Assembly: GCA_030697555.1 (NCBI GenBank)
Contig: JAUYPV010000026.1
Coordinates: 1-52,864, forward strand
Direction of reading: 5' to 3'
Length of the DNA: 52,864 nucleotides
DNA from: Hyphomonadaceae bacterium
GTDB lineage: Bacteria; Pseudomonadota; Alphaproteobacteria; Caulobacterales; Hyphomonadaceae
Under the pieces are notes generated by a model. The model saw only the letters and a program-made list of their open reading frames with translations. It was not told the origin of the DNA and searched no databases. Every line of letters starts with the position of its first letter. Within the stretch, counting starts at the first letter, position 1. This document shows, piece by piece, positions 33,205 through 41,001 of this stretch. The position numbers and the translations under genes were made by a program.

Positions 33205-33250
33205 TAGCGGGGGTCTGATCACTTAAAACTCGTTTCCGCCCGGCGTCGGT

Positions 33251-33260
33251 TTGTATACAA
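33251..33260. promoter_or_regulatory. 10-bp palindrome before the PepSY gene
   Basis: TTGTATACAA, perfect, 33 nt upstream of the likely start codon in a GC-rich gap. Could be a repressor site or cover a -10 region; no regulator is assigned. Confidence 0.3.
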
Positions 33261-33292
33261 CCGGCGTAGTCGTTTGCGTGGGGCGGGATTCC

Positions 33293-34771
33293 TTGAAAGC
33301 CAGGCTGATCCGGTTCCTGTTCGCGCTGCATCGCTGGTCGGGCGTCGTCCTCGGCCTGCTCATGCTGCTGTGGTGCCTTTCCGGCTTTGTCTTGATCTGG
33401 TCGCCCTATCCGTCCACGACGCCGGGCGATCGCGACTATCGCGTCGAAGGCCTCGCGCCGATCGCATTGCCCGAACAGATCGCGCTTCCCGAAATCCCTT
33501 CCGATGCGACGCTATCCACTGCACGCGTGGAGATGCTTGCCGCCCGCCCGGTGATCACGCTGGCCTGGCAGGCGGGCGAAGACGGCGGACGCGACCTCTT
33601 CGATCTCTCGACGGCGCAGAAGATCGAAGAGGTCGGCGAAGCTGAAGCACTGGCCGTTGCAAAGACCTATGGCGCGCGCCATAGCATCGCCGGCGAACCG
33701 TCGATCAAGGCCAAGAAAGAGCGTGACGAATTCAGCGTCGGCATGCTCGGCGGCCCGTTCTGGCATGTCGGCCTCAACGACCCGGAAGCAACGACGCTCT
33801 ACATCTCATCGAAGACAGGCGACGTACGCCAGCGCACCACATCCTCGCTCCGCTTCTGGACGTGGATGGGCGCGATCCCGCACTGGCTCTACTTCAGCGA
33901 ACTCCGCAAGGACGGGAAGCTCTGGGGCAATGTGATCATCTACACGTCGCTCGCCGGCTGCTTCCTCACCGTCCTCGGTCTCTTCGTCGGCATCCGCCAG
34001 TTCCGCCGCCGGCACTCCACCGGCAGGCTCGCCTCGCCCTATCACGGCGCGAAGTTCTGGCACCACATGCTTGGTCTCGGCTTCGGCGTGCTGGTGCTGA
34101 CGTGGACGTTCTCCGGCTTCACCTCGATGCAGCCTTGGGGCTGGCTCGAATCCAACGACGAAACAGGCGAAGCCGTCGGCCGGCTCAGCGGCGAGCCAGT
34201 CACTTGGGACAAGGCGCGCCCCGCACTCGAGGCCCAGTTCGCTTCGCTTCGTGGCGGACAGCGCGACGTCGCGCTCATCGGTTTCTCGCAATCGGAAGGC
34301 GAGCCCAACTTCCTATGGCGTCTGGCGGATGGCTCGCGCGAGCGCTTTGGCCCGGACGGCGCGTCCGCGCCCTTCGATGACGCCGCCCGCAACCGCGCCG
34401 CGAAACTTCTCGCGGGCGAGGGCGCAACGCCCAAGGTCGACCTCATGACGTTAGGCGACGAATACTACTACCCGGGCGCGTCGTCTTCGGATCTTCCAAT
34501 CCTCCGCGTCACCGTGCCGGAAGCGCGCGGCACGCGCTTCTATCTCGACCCGGTCTCGGGCGATGTCAGGTTCGCCGCCGATCCCGGCGCGCGCGATTTC
34601 CGCTGGTGGCATATGGCGCCGCACAGGCTCGACTTCTTCGCCTCGCCGCTGCGCGAGATCGTGGTCTTCCTGCTGATGCTGGGGGTCACCGCGGTGTGCG
34701 GGCTAGGCGCCTGGATGGGCCTCAAGAAGCTCGCGCGGGGCGGCAAGCTCGACGGCCAGCCGCTGGACTAG
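33293..34771 (+). CDS. PepSY-associated TM protein (iron/sulphite reductase-like)
   Basis: A 492-aa membrane protein, PepSY-TM family: TM1 (LHRWSGVVLGLLMLLWCLSGFVLIW), a large periplasmic part, then WMGAIPHWLYFSELRKDGKLW, TM2 (YTSLAGCFLTVLGLFVGIRQF), TM3 (HHMLGLGFGVLVLTWTFSGFTSM) and a last TM (LREIVVFLLMLGVTAVCGLGAWMGLKK) preceded by FRWWHMAPHRLDFF. Conserved His residues at membrane edges are likely heme ligands. Such proteins are usually linked to siderophore or heme uptake. TTG 33293 is favoured: GGGGCGGGA lies 5-13 nt upstream; in-frame TTG 33251 has no ribosome site. Converges with flgH, 6 nt gap. Confidence 0.85.
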   Translation: MKARLIRFLFALHRWSGVVLGLLMLLWCLSGFVLIWSPYPSTTPGDRDYRVEGLAPIALPEQIALPEIPSDATLSTARVEMLAARPVITLAWQAGEDGGRDLFDLSTAQKIEEVGEAEALAVAKTYGARHSIAGEPSIKAKKERDEFSVGMLGGPFWHVGLNDPEATTLYISSKTGDVRQRTTSSLRFWTWMGAIPHWLYFSELRKDGKLWGNVIIYTSLAGCFLTVLGLFVGIRQFRRRHSTGRLASPYHGAKFWHHMLGLGFGVLVLTWTFSGFTSMQPWGWLESNDETGEAVGRLSGEPVTWDKARPALEAQFASLRGGQRDVALIGFSQSEGEPNFLWRLADGSRERFGPDGASAPFDDAARNRAAKLLAGEGATPKVDLMTLGDEYYYPGASSSDLPILRVTVPEARGTRFYLDPVSGDVRFAADPGARDFRWWHMAPHRLDFFASPLREIVVFLLMLGVTAVCGLGAWMGLKKLARGGKLDGQPLD

Positions 34772-34777
34772 AGACTG

Positions 34778-35524
34778 CTAGAACGGCGCAACCCTGTCGT
34801 AGAGCAGCTTGCCATAGCGGTCGCGCTGCACCTGGCTGATATCGCCGCGCCCGCCATAGGAGATACGCGCCTCGGCGATCTTGGTGTGCGGAATGGTGTT
34901 GTCCGAAGCGATGTCTTCCGGACGGATGACGCCTGAGATCAGCAGCTCACGCAGCTCGTTGTTGATCCGCACTTCCTGGCTGCCCCCGATCACGAGGTTG
35001 CCGTTCGGCAGCCTGTCCGTGATCACCGCCGCAACCGTGAGGCTCACCGACTCCTGCCGGTTCACCGAGCCATTGCCGCTCGAGGACGAGGTCGAATCAA
35101 AGCCGATCGCCGGATCGACCGAGGCGCCTGCCCCGACCAGATTGCCTTCTAGGCCCAGCAGCGCCTGGATTCCCGCTTCCTCGGCGGTCGTGCGGCTGCG
35201 CTGGGTCGAGTTGTTCACCTGCGCCGAGTCCGCGATCTCGATGTTGATCGTCAGGATATCGCCGACCTGCTTGGCGCGCTGGTCGCCGAAGAAGGACGTG
35301 GCGCCCGCGCGCCAAAGCGAGTTGGGGGCCGAAGCTTCGCTGCGCGGCGGGGGCAAGGGCATGGAGACGCGGTTCGCGCCCGCCACCGTCGCCGGGTTGG
35401 AGATCGGCGACAGTTCCGGCGAAGCAATTGCATCCGACAAGCTGGAGCATCCGCCGAGCAGGGCGGCGCCCAATAGGCCAAAGCCAAGGTGCGCGGCAAG
35501 ACCGATTTTCGTGTTGTTGCTCAT
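34778..35524 (-). CDS. flgH: Flagellar L-ring protein FlgH
   Basis: A 248-aa outer-membrane lipoprotein: lipobox ALLGGC (Cys26), then NSLWRAGATSFFGDQRAKQVGDILTINIEIADSAQVNNSTQRSR, FDSTSSSSGNGSVNRQESVSLTVAAVITDRLPNGNLVIGGSQEVRINNELRELLISGVIRPEDIASDNTI and the end RDRYGKLLYDRVAPF. It forms the ring in the outer membrane. Last gene of flgF-flgG-flgA-flgH; starts 9 nt after flgA. Confidence 0.95.
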   Translation of the reverse strand: MSNNTKIGLAAHLGFGLLGAALLGGCSSLSDAIASPELSPISNPATVAGANRVSMPLPPPRSEASAPNSLWRAGATSFFGDQRAKQVGDILTINIEIADSAQVNNSTQRSRTTAEEAGIQALLGLEGNLVGAGASVDPAIGFDSTSSSSGNGSVNRQESVSLTVAAVITDRLPNGNLVIGGSQEVRINNELRELLISGVIRPEDIASDNTIPHTKIAEARISYGGRGDISQVQRDRYGKLLYDRVAPF

Positions 35525-35533
35525 CGGCGTCTC

Positions 35534-36271
35534 CTAGCGTCTCGACACATGCGCTTCGCCATCGGCGGTCGCGACGGCCTCGACAGTGCGTTTGGAATAG
35601 GAATTGAGAATGCGGACGCCTTCGCCCTTGCCGGCGTCGTTCTGCGCTTGCCCTTCGACTGTCAGGCGCATGCCAGGCGCCGCGTATACAAGCTTCACCG
35701 GCTGGCCCTTCTTGATGAGCGAAGCCTGCTTCAGGTCCGTCTTCAGGATCGGCTGGCCCGCCTTTAGCGCGCGCTTGGTTTCCATGCCGATGGCCGCGTC
35801 CATATCGGTCGCGCCATTGCGCGCCGTACGGTTGGCTGGCGCATCGACCCATTCAAGGTCGCCGTCACTGATGCGTTGGCCACGTGCGATATCGCGCACG
35901 AGCACGAGAATCTCGGCGGGTTCTGACTCACTTGCGATCTGCGATGCGGCGTTGGCCTGACGCGCAGGATTGGCGACCTTTGCGGGCGGCGCATTGCCTG
36001 TAGCGCGCGTTACCCAGATCGGCTTGTCGAGCGGGATGGCGAGGATCACGCCGGATTTCTTGGCGACCGACGCGATGAACACAGGGTCCAGCGCCAGCGT
36101 CTGCCCCGGCGGCGGCGAAGGTCCGATCAGGATGCTGGCCGCATCGCCGGTCACCGGCACAACGTCGCCCAGCGCGATCCACTCGCCCGTCACGGTCGTA
36201 CCTGCCGCCTGCGCCGCCGCGAGTGGCGCGAGAGCAAGACAGGCGAGGGCGGCAAGAGCGAAGCGGATCAT
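35534..36271 (-). CDS. flgA: P-ring assembly chaperone FlgA
   Basis: A 245-aa periplasmic chaperone: signal peptide (about 1-22, APLAAAQAAG), a variable N-terminal part and the conserved SAF-like C-terminal half EILVLVRDIARGQRISDGDLEWVDAPANR, IGMETKRALKAGQPILKTDLKQASLIKKGQPVKLVYAAPGMRLTVEGQAQNDAGKGEGVRILNSYSKRTVEAVA. It helps FlgI assemble into the P-ring. Lies 5 nt after flgG; corresponds to the place of flaD in Caulobacter. Confidence 0.94.
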   Translation of the reverse strand: MIRFALAALACLALAPLAAAQAAGTTVTGEWIALGDVVPVTGDAASILIGPSPPPGQTLALDPVFIASVAKKSGVILAIPLDKPIWVTRATGNAPPAKVANPARQANAASQIASESEPAEILVLVRDIARGQRISDGDLEWVDAPANRTARNGATDMDAAIGMETKRALKAGQPILKTDLKQASLIKKGQPVKLVYAAPGMRLTVEGQAQNDAGKGEGVRILNSYSKRTVEAVATADGEAHVSRR

Positions 36272-36276
36272 GACGA

Positions 36277-37062
36277 CTACCGCAGGTTGGCGGTGGAGCG
36301 CAGCATCTCGTCGGTCGTGGTGATGACCTTGGAGTTCATCTCGTAGGCGCGCTGCGCCGTGATCAGAGCCGAGATTTCCGTCACGGCGTTGACGTTCGAA
36401 GTTTCGAGGAAGCCCTGCTGGATCGTGCCGAAGCCGACCGAACCGGGCTGGCCGCGATTCGCCGTGCCGGAAGCCGGCGTTTCGAGGAACAGGTTGTCGC
36501 CGATGGCTTCAAGGCCGGCCGGGTTCACGAAGCGCGCCAGCTCGAGCGCACCGACATCCTGCGGCGCGCTGCCATCCGGCATGATCGCCTGCACGATGCC
36601 TTCGCGGTTGATTGAAACACCCAGCGCTTCCTGCGGCACTGAAACGCCCGGTGCGACGATGAAGCCGTCCTCGGTGACGATCTGGCCATCGGGCGACAGC
36701 GAGAAATTTCCGGCGCGCGTATAGGCGTCGCGGCCGTCGGGCATCTGCACGATGTAATAGCCTTCGCCCTGGATCGCGACGTCGTAGTTGTTGTTGGTTT
36801 GGCTGATGCCGCCCTGCTCGGTGACGCGATAGACCGAGCCGGATTTGACGCCGACGCCCACCTGCACGCCGGTCGGCACGATGGTGCCGGCGTCCGACGA
36901 GGTGACGCCCATGCGCTCCACGTTCTGGTAGAGCAGATCCTGGAACTCCGCGCGCTGGCGCTTGAATCCCGTCGTGTTCATGTTCGCGATGTTGTTCGCG
37001 ATCACCTCCACGTTGAGCTGCTGGGCCTGCATGCCCGTCGCGGCAGTGTTGAGAGCGCGCAT
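36277..37062 (-). CDS. flgG: Distal rod protein FlgG
   Basis: A 261-aa rod protein: N-terminal MRALNTAATGMQAQQLNVEVIANNIANMNTTGFKRQRAEFQDLLYQN, the central GYYIVQMPDGRDAYTRAGNFSLSPDGQIVT and the C-terminal GFLETSNVNAVTEISALITAQRAYEMNSKVITTTDEMLRSTANLR. These are the full set of family signatures and the standard length. Secreted by the flagellar export gate, no signal peptide. Follows flgF by 35 nt. Confidence 0.97.
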   Translation of the reverse strand: MRALNTAATGMQAQQLNVEVIANNIANMNTTGFKRQRAEFQDLLYQNVERMGVTSSDAGTIVPTGVQVGVGVKSGSVYRVTEQGGISQTNNNYDVAIQGEGYYIVQMPDGRDAYTRAGNFSLSPDGQIVTEDGFIVAPGVSVPQEALGVSINREGIVQAIMPDGSAPQDVGALELARFVNPAGLEAIGDNLFLETPASGTANRGQPGSVGFGTIQQGFLETSNVNAVTEISALITAQRAYEMNSKVITTTDEMLRSTANLR

Positions 37063-37097
37063 CTAGCTAGCCTCCTCGGCCAAATTCAAAAAAAGAC

Positions 37098-37829
37098 CTA
37101 TCCGACACGCGACAGCTTCTCGATGGAAGCGCCGCGAAGTTCATCCGACTGCGAGATCATCTTCGCCACCGCCGTGTAGGAGCGGCTGATCTCGATCATC
37201 TGCGTAAGTTCCGAAACAGCGTTGACGTTCGAGCCTTCGACAAAGCCCGCGGCGACGTGCGAATTGACGGGCGCCCTTGGCGCCTCGCCGGTGGCTTTCC
37301 AGAGATTGTTGCCGACCTTCTCGAGCGCGGCAGGCGTATCGAACGCAACCGTCTTGAATGTCCCGAGCATCGCGCCGTTCTGCGAGATCGAGCCTTCGCG
37401 CGAAATAGAGAACGGGCCGGCATTGGGATCTATGGTGAGTGGCCCGCCATCGCCCATCACCAGATCGCCGGTGTGTGTGGTGACGCGGCCCTGGCTATCC
37501 AGCGCGAACTGTCCGTCGCGCGTATAGGCCTCGCCATCCGCGGTCTGCACGACGAAGAAGCCTTCGCCGTCGATTGCCATGTCCAACGGGTTGCCGGTCT
37601 GCTCCATGGGGCCGGACGAAAAGTCGCGCTGGAGCATCCAGGCATCGACGAAGGCAATATCCTGCGGCGTGTCGGATGCCGCGGCCGGGCGTTCGGACAA
37701 TTCGCGCATCACCAGCCGCTCGGTCTTGAAGCCGGACGTGGTCATGTTAGCGAGGTTGTTCGCCGTCAGATCCATCCGCTGTTGCAGCACTTGCTGCGCG
37801 GACAGGCCGACCATCAAGGAATTGTCCAT
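37098..37829 (-). CDS. flgF: Proximal rod protein FlgF
   Basis: A 243-aa rod protein: MDNSLMVGLSAQQVLQQRMDLTANNLANMTTSGFKTERLVMRE, the central GFFVVQTADGEAYTRDGQFALDSQGRVTT and the C-terminal GFVEGSNVNAVSELTQMIEISRSYTAVAKMISQSDELRGASIEKLSRVG. ATG 37829 matches the family start; an earlier in-frame codon would add 28 unrelated residues. First gene of the flgFGAH operon, divergent from fliL. A sigma-54-like TGGC...GC element may lie 30-50 nt upstream. Confidence 0.96.
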   Translation of the reverse strand: MDNSLMVGLSAQQVLQQRMDLTANNLANMTTSGFKTERLVMRELSERPAAASDTPQDIAFVDAWMLQRDFSSGPMEQTGNPLDMAIDGEGFFVVQTADGEAYTRDGQFALDSQGRVTTHTGDLVMGDGGPLTIDPNAGPFSISREGSISQNGAMLGTFKTVAFDTPAALEKVGNNLWKATGEAPRAPVNSHVAAGFVEGSNVNAVSELTQMIEISRSYTAVAKMISQSDELRGASIEKLSRVG

Positions 37830-37859
37830 AGGCCGCCATTTGTCTCCGAAGCGCACTTT

Positions 37860-37876
37860 CGGCGTTTCCGGAGCCA
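37860..37876 (-). promoter_or_regulatory. Weak sigma-54-like element upstream of flgF
   Basis: Minus-strand TGGCTCC-GGAA-ACGC keeps the essential GG and GC at the right 10-nt spacing but matches only 7 of 11 consensus positions. A TTGCCGG element (37955-37961) lies about 80 nt further upstream, and a second (38037-38043) nearer fliL. Placement fits a late flagellar promoter with upstream activator sites; proof is lacking. The gap (273 nt) holds no gene. Confidence 0.3.
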
Positions 37877-38005
37877 GGCTGTCCCGCGACCGCGTCTTCT
37901 GCGCCGGCCACATGAATTTGTGCCGTATCCTGCGGCTTCACGGTTAACGGGGTGTTGCCGGAACGGCCTGTCACGGCAGGCTCTACCCGGCAGGTTTTGC
38001 CCATC

Positions 38006-38022
38006 GGAACCAATCCTTAACC
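38006..38022 (+). promoter_or_regulatory. CtrA half-site upstream of fliL
   Basis: TTAACCAT (38017-38024) is the extended second half of the CtrA consensus; the first half is degenerate (GGAA at 38006-38009). It lies 83 nt before fliL, a gene that is CtrA-dependent in Caulobacter. Weak by sequence. Confidence 0.3.
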
Positions 38023-38102
38023 ATAGGCGGTCGATTTTGCCGGTCGCCCCGGGTGTGTCCGGGGTGATCTAGATTCAGAATTTTCGCGAGGGTCCGCCCG
38101 CC

Positions 38103-38765
38103 ATGGCCAAGAAGGAAAAGGCCAAGAAGACCGAGGAACCGGAGGCTGAAAAGCCCGCGGTGGCCGAAGGCGAGGAGGGCGCAGCTCCAGCCAAGAAGAA
38201 GATGGCCGGCAAGACGCTGATCCTCTTCATCGTCCTCCCCGCAGTGTTGGTGCTGGGCGGGGGCGGGGCGGCAGCGATGATGCTGCTCGGCGGCGGCAAG
38301 AAGGCCGAGACCGCGGAGGCTCATGGCGAAGCCGCCGCCGGTCACGACAAGAAACCCGAGAAGAAAGCCGAGAAGAAGGACGACCACGGCGGCGGCGCCA
38401 CCGCAACCGCCGGCGCCGAAAGCGATGTCGGCCACCTCCTCGAATGCGAGGAAGGCGAGGCCTGCTACTACGCCATGCCCGACATCATGGTGAACCTCGC
38501 GGGCCCCGAGGGCGAGCGCGCGCAATTCCTGAAGCTCGAACTTGTTCTCGAAGCCAGTGACGCGTCGTCCTTCGACGAAGTGCCGTCGGCTATTCCGCGG
38601 ATGAAAGATCAGCTCACCACCTTCCTGCGCGAGCTTCGCGTGGAAGACCTCAATGGCTCGGCCGGCACATACCGTCTGCGCCGGGAGCTGATGAAGCGAT
38701 TCAATATCGTGATGGCGCCGGCGAAGATCGATGCGGTGCTGATCGAAGGCATGTTGATACAGTAG
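38103..38765 (+). CDS. fliL: Flagellar protein FliL
   Basis: A 220-aa single-pass membrane protein: charged cytoplasmic N-terminus (MAKKEKAKKTEEPEAEKP), transmembrane helix about 37-60 (TLILFIVLPAVLVLGGGGAAAMMLL), an acidic/His-rich low-complexity linker and a periplasmic domain with MPDIMVNLAGPEGERAQFLKLELVLEA, typical of FliL. It rings the stator and supports torque; the linker is longer than in most orthologues. First gene of fliL-fliM-DUF6468-motE-like-TPR. Confidence 0.94.
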   Translation: MAKKEKAKKTEEPEAEKPAVAEGEEGAAPAKKKMAGKTLILFIVLPAVLVLGGGGAAAMMLLGGGKKAETAEAHGEAAAGHDKKPEKKAEKKDDHGGGATATAGAESDVGHLLECEEGEACYYAMPDIMVNLAGPEGERAQFLKLELVLEASDASSFDEVPSAIPRMKDQLTTFLRELRVEDLNGSAGTYRLRRELMKRFNIVMAPAKIDAVLIEGMLIQ

Positions 38766-38776
38766 GGAACCGCGCG

Positions 38777-39928
38777 TTGGCCGAGGATACCACCGACAAG
38801 GAAATGGCTGAGGCCTGGGATGCCTCCGTCGCCTCCGGTAAACCGGAAGGCGCCGAAGGTGCGTGGGAGGTCGACAAGGCCCAGAGTGGGGCGCACGGCG
38901 GTCCGCCGGAAGCGCAGCCGTCGCTGGCGCAGGCCGCCGTCGGCTCGGAGCGCATTCTCAACCAGGACGAGATCGACAGCCTTCTCGGTTTCTCGCTGGA
39001 AGAAGAGAACGGCGCGAAGCGCAACGGCATCCGCGCGCTCATCAACTCGGCGCTGGTGTCCTACGAACGTCTTCCGATGCTCGAGGTCGTGTTCGACCGC
39101 CTCGTACGCCTGATGACCACCAGCCTGCGCAACTTCACCTCAGACAACGTCGAGGTCTCGCTCGACGCCATCCAGTCGATGCGCTTCGGCGACTATCTCA
39201 ACTCGATCCCGCTGCCGGCCATCCTCGCCGTGTTCAAGGCCAAGCAGCTCGACAATTTCGGTCTGCTCACTGTCGATTCCAATCTGATCTACTCGATCGT
39301 CGACGTACTGCTTGGCGGACGCCGGGGCACGGTCGCCATGCGCGTCGAGGGGCGGCCCTACACCACGATCGAGCGCGTCCTCGTGACGCGGCTGGTCGAA
39401 GTCATCCTGCACGACGCTCGCAAGGCCTTCGATCCGCTGACCGCCGTCGATTTTGAACTCGACCGTATCGAGACGAACCCACGCTTCGCCGCCATCGCCC
39501 AGCCCGCCAACGCCGCCATCCTGGTGAAGCTGCGCATCGACATGGAAGACCGCGGCGGGCGCTGCGAGCTGCTGCTCCCCTACGCCACGCTCGAACCGAT
39601 CCGGAAGATGCTGCTGCAGAACTTCATGGGCGAGAAGTTCGGCCGCGACAACATCTGGGAAGGCCACCTCGCCACCGAGCTCTGGTCGGCGCCGACGACG
39701 CTGCGCGTGGTGCTCGACGAGTTCACCCAGCCGCTCGGCAAGATCATGAACCTTCAGGTCGGCGACACGCTGGTGATGAACGCCACGCCCGACTCCAAAG
39801 CCCAGCTGATGTGCGGCGATATCCATCTCACTCACGGCCAGGTCGGCCGCATCGGCCAGAAAGTGGCGATGCGCGTCGAGGCCCCGATCACCCACGCGGC
39901 CAAGAAACGCGTAATGGAGGCTCGCTGA
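38777..39928 (+). CDS. fliM: Flagellar motor switch protein FliM
   Basis: A 383-aa C-ring protein: an N-terminal extension ending in the CheY-P/motor region ILNQDEIDSLLGFSLEEEN, then NGIRALINSALVSYERLPMLEVVFDRLVRLMTTSLRNFTSDNVEVSLD, LLGGRRGT, and the C-terminal SpoA domain LGKIMNLQVGDTLVMNATPDSKAQLMCGDIHLTHGQVGRIGQKVAMRV. Start TTG 38777 (AGGGAA 10 nt upstream) keeps the 9 residues before the ATG at 38804, whose Shine-Dalgarno would be too close. Overlaps the next gene by one base. Confidence 0.95.
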   Translation: MAEDTTDKEMAEAWDASVASGKPEGAEGAWEVDKAQSGAHGGPPEAQPSLAQAAVGSERILNQDEIDSLLGFSLEEENGAKRNGIRALINSALVSYERLPMLEVVFDRLVRLMTTSLRNFTSDNVEVSLDAIQSMRFGDYLNSIPLPAILAVFKAKQLDNFGLLTVDSNLIYSIVDVLLGGRRGTVAMRVEGRPYTTIERVLVTRLVEVILHDARKAFDPLTAVDFELDRIETNPRFAAIAQPANAAILVKLRIDMEDRGGRCELLLPYATLEPIRKMLLQNFMGEKFGRDNIWEGHLATELWSAPTTLRVVLDEFTQPLGKIMNLQVGDTLVMNATPDSKAQLMCGDIHLTHGQVGRIGQKVAMRVEAPITHAAKKRVMEAR

Positions 39929-40287
39929 TGCTTACCAACATCAACATCTATTCGATGACGATCGAGATCGTCCTCGCCTGTCTCCTGTTGATCACAATCG
40001 CTTATTGCATGCGGCTCGATGGCAAGCTCAAATCCTTACGCACCGGCAACACGCGCATGATGGAAGCTGCCAAGGAGCTTCAATCCTCGGTCATTCACGC
40101 CGAAAACGCCGTCACCGCGATGCGCCGCTCCGCAGACGCCGCCGGCCGCGAGTTGCAAGCGAAGATCGACGAGGCCCGCGCCATGGCCGCCACACCGCTG
40201 TTCCGCGAGGCGTCCTCTGAACGTGGGCGTGGTGACGATGGCCGCGGCAACGTCGATTTCACCCTGCGCCGGCGCAGCGTTCTCTAG
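39928..40287 (+). CDS. DUF6468 membrane protein, PflI-like
   Basis: A 119-aa bitopic protein: TM about 10-27 (MTIEIVLACLLLITIAYCMRL), then a helical cytoplasmic part (GKLKSLRTGNTRMMEAAKELQSSVIHAENAVTAMRRSADAAGRELQAKIDEARAM) and a disordered tail. It sits after fliM, where Caulobacter has a DUF6468 protein; I believe this corresponds to PflI, needed for placing the flagellum at the pole, but the link rests on order and shape. The ATG shares one base with the fliM stop (TGATG). Confidence 0.8.
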   Translation: MLTNINIYSMTIEIVLACLLLITIAYCMRLDGKLKSLRTGNTRMMEAAKELQSSVIHAENAVTAMRRSADAAGRELQAKIDEARAMAATPLFREASSERGRGDDGRGNVDFTLRRRSVL

Positions 40288-40299
40288 GAAGGGTCGCCC

Positions 40300-41001
40300 A
40301 TGTCCCGGGTTCGTCTCCTGCCGGCCCTGATCGCCGTGTCGATCGGGGCTTTGGCCTTCAAGGGCGTCGATATCTATCAGGCGGTCGCCCAGGCCGTTGA
40401 TGCAGATGCCGACGCCGGCCCGAAGCCGGAAACCGCGCTCACCGCCGGCGTCGGCGATCACGCGGTCGAACCCGCGCCTCCAGCCACCGGCGGCGCTACG
40501 CCTGGGCTGGCGCCCAACGCCGCCACATGCCTGCCCAGTCTCGACTACGCCGCCGAACTCGGCGTCACGTCGCAGGAAATCCTGGTGCTGCGCAGCCTCT
40601 CCGACCGCCGCAAGACGCTGGACGACCGTGAAGTCGCCGTCGAAACACGCGAACAGGCCGCCGCCGCCGCTGAACAGCGCCTGCAGGATCAGATCGTCGA
40701 TCTCAAGAAAGTCGAATCGCAGGTCCAGACACTGCTCACCGCGATGGACGCCAAGCGCGACGAACGCATGACCGCCCTGGTCAAGACCTACGAGGCAATG
40801 AAGCCCAAGGACGCCGCCAGGATTTTCGATGGTATGGAGGATCAGATTCTCATCGACCTGGCCAAGAGCATGAAGCCGGCCAACCTCGCCTCGGTCATGT
40901 CGCTGATGCAGTCCAAGCGCGCCGAAGCGCTCACACAGATGCTGGCTAACCTCGTCAAGCCGCCTGCCGGCCTAGACGGCCTGCCGAAGACGCCGACGTG
41001 A
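40300..41001 (+). CDS. MotE-like flagellar protein (MgtE-N domain)
   Basis: A 233-aa protein: an N-terminal transmembrane or signal helix (about 7-22), a Pro/Ala linker, coiled coil (LRSLSDRRKTLDDREVAVETREQAAAAAEQRLQDQIVDLKKVESQVQTLLTAM) and the MgtE-N-like helical unit KTYEAMKPKDAARIFDGMEDQILIDLAKSMKPANLASVMSLMQSKRAEALTQMLANL. That layout is that of MotE, the chaperone for the periplasmic motor protein MotC in rhizobia, and of Caulobacter proteins in this place. No motC is in the window. Overlaps the next gene by 4 nt (GTGA). Confidence 0.8.
   Translation: MSRVRLLPALIAVSIGALAFKGVDIYQAVAQAVDADADAGPKPETALTAGVGDHAVEPAPPATGGATPGLAPNAATCLPSLDYAAELGVTSQEILVLRSLSDRRKTLDDREVAVETREQAAAAAEQRLQDQIVDLKKVESQVQTLLTAMDAKRDERMTALVKTYEAMKPKDAARIFDGMEDQILIDLAKSMKPANLASVMSLMQSKRAEALTQMLANLVKPPAGLDGLPKTPT

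Noticed and set aside
33251-33292. Upstream TTG and GTG starts of the PepSY protein
   Set aside because: No ribosome site and the first codons overlap a palindrome; TTG 33293 has a good Shine-Dalgarno.
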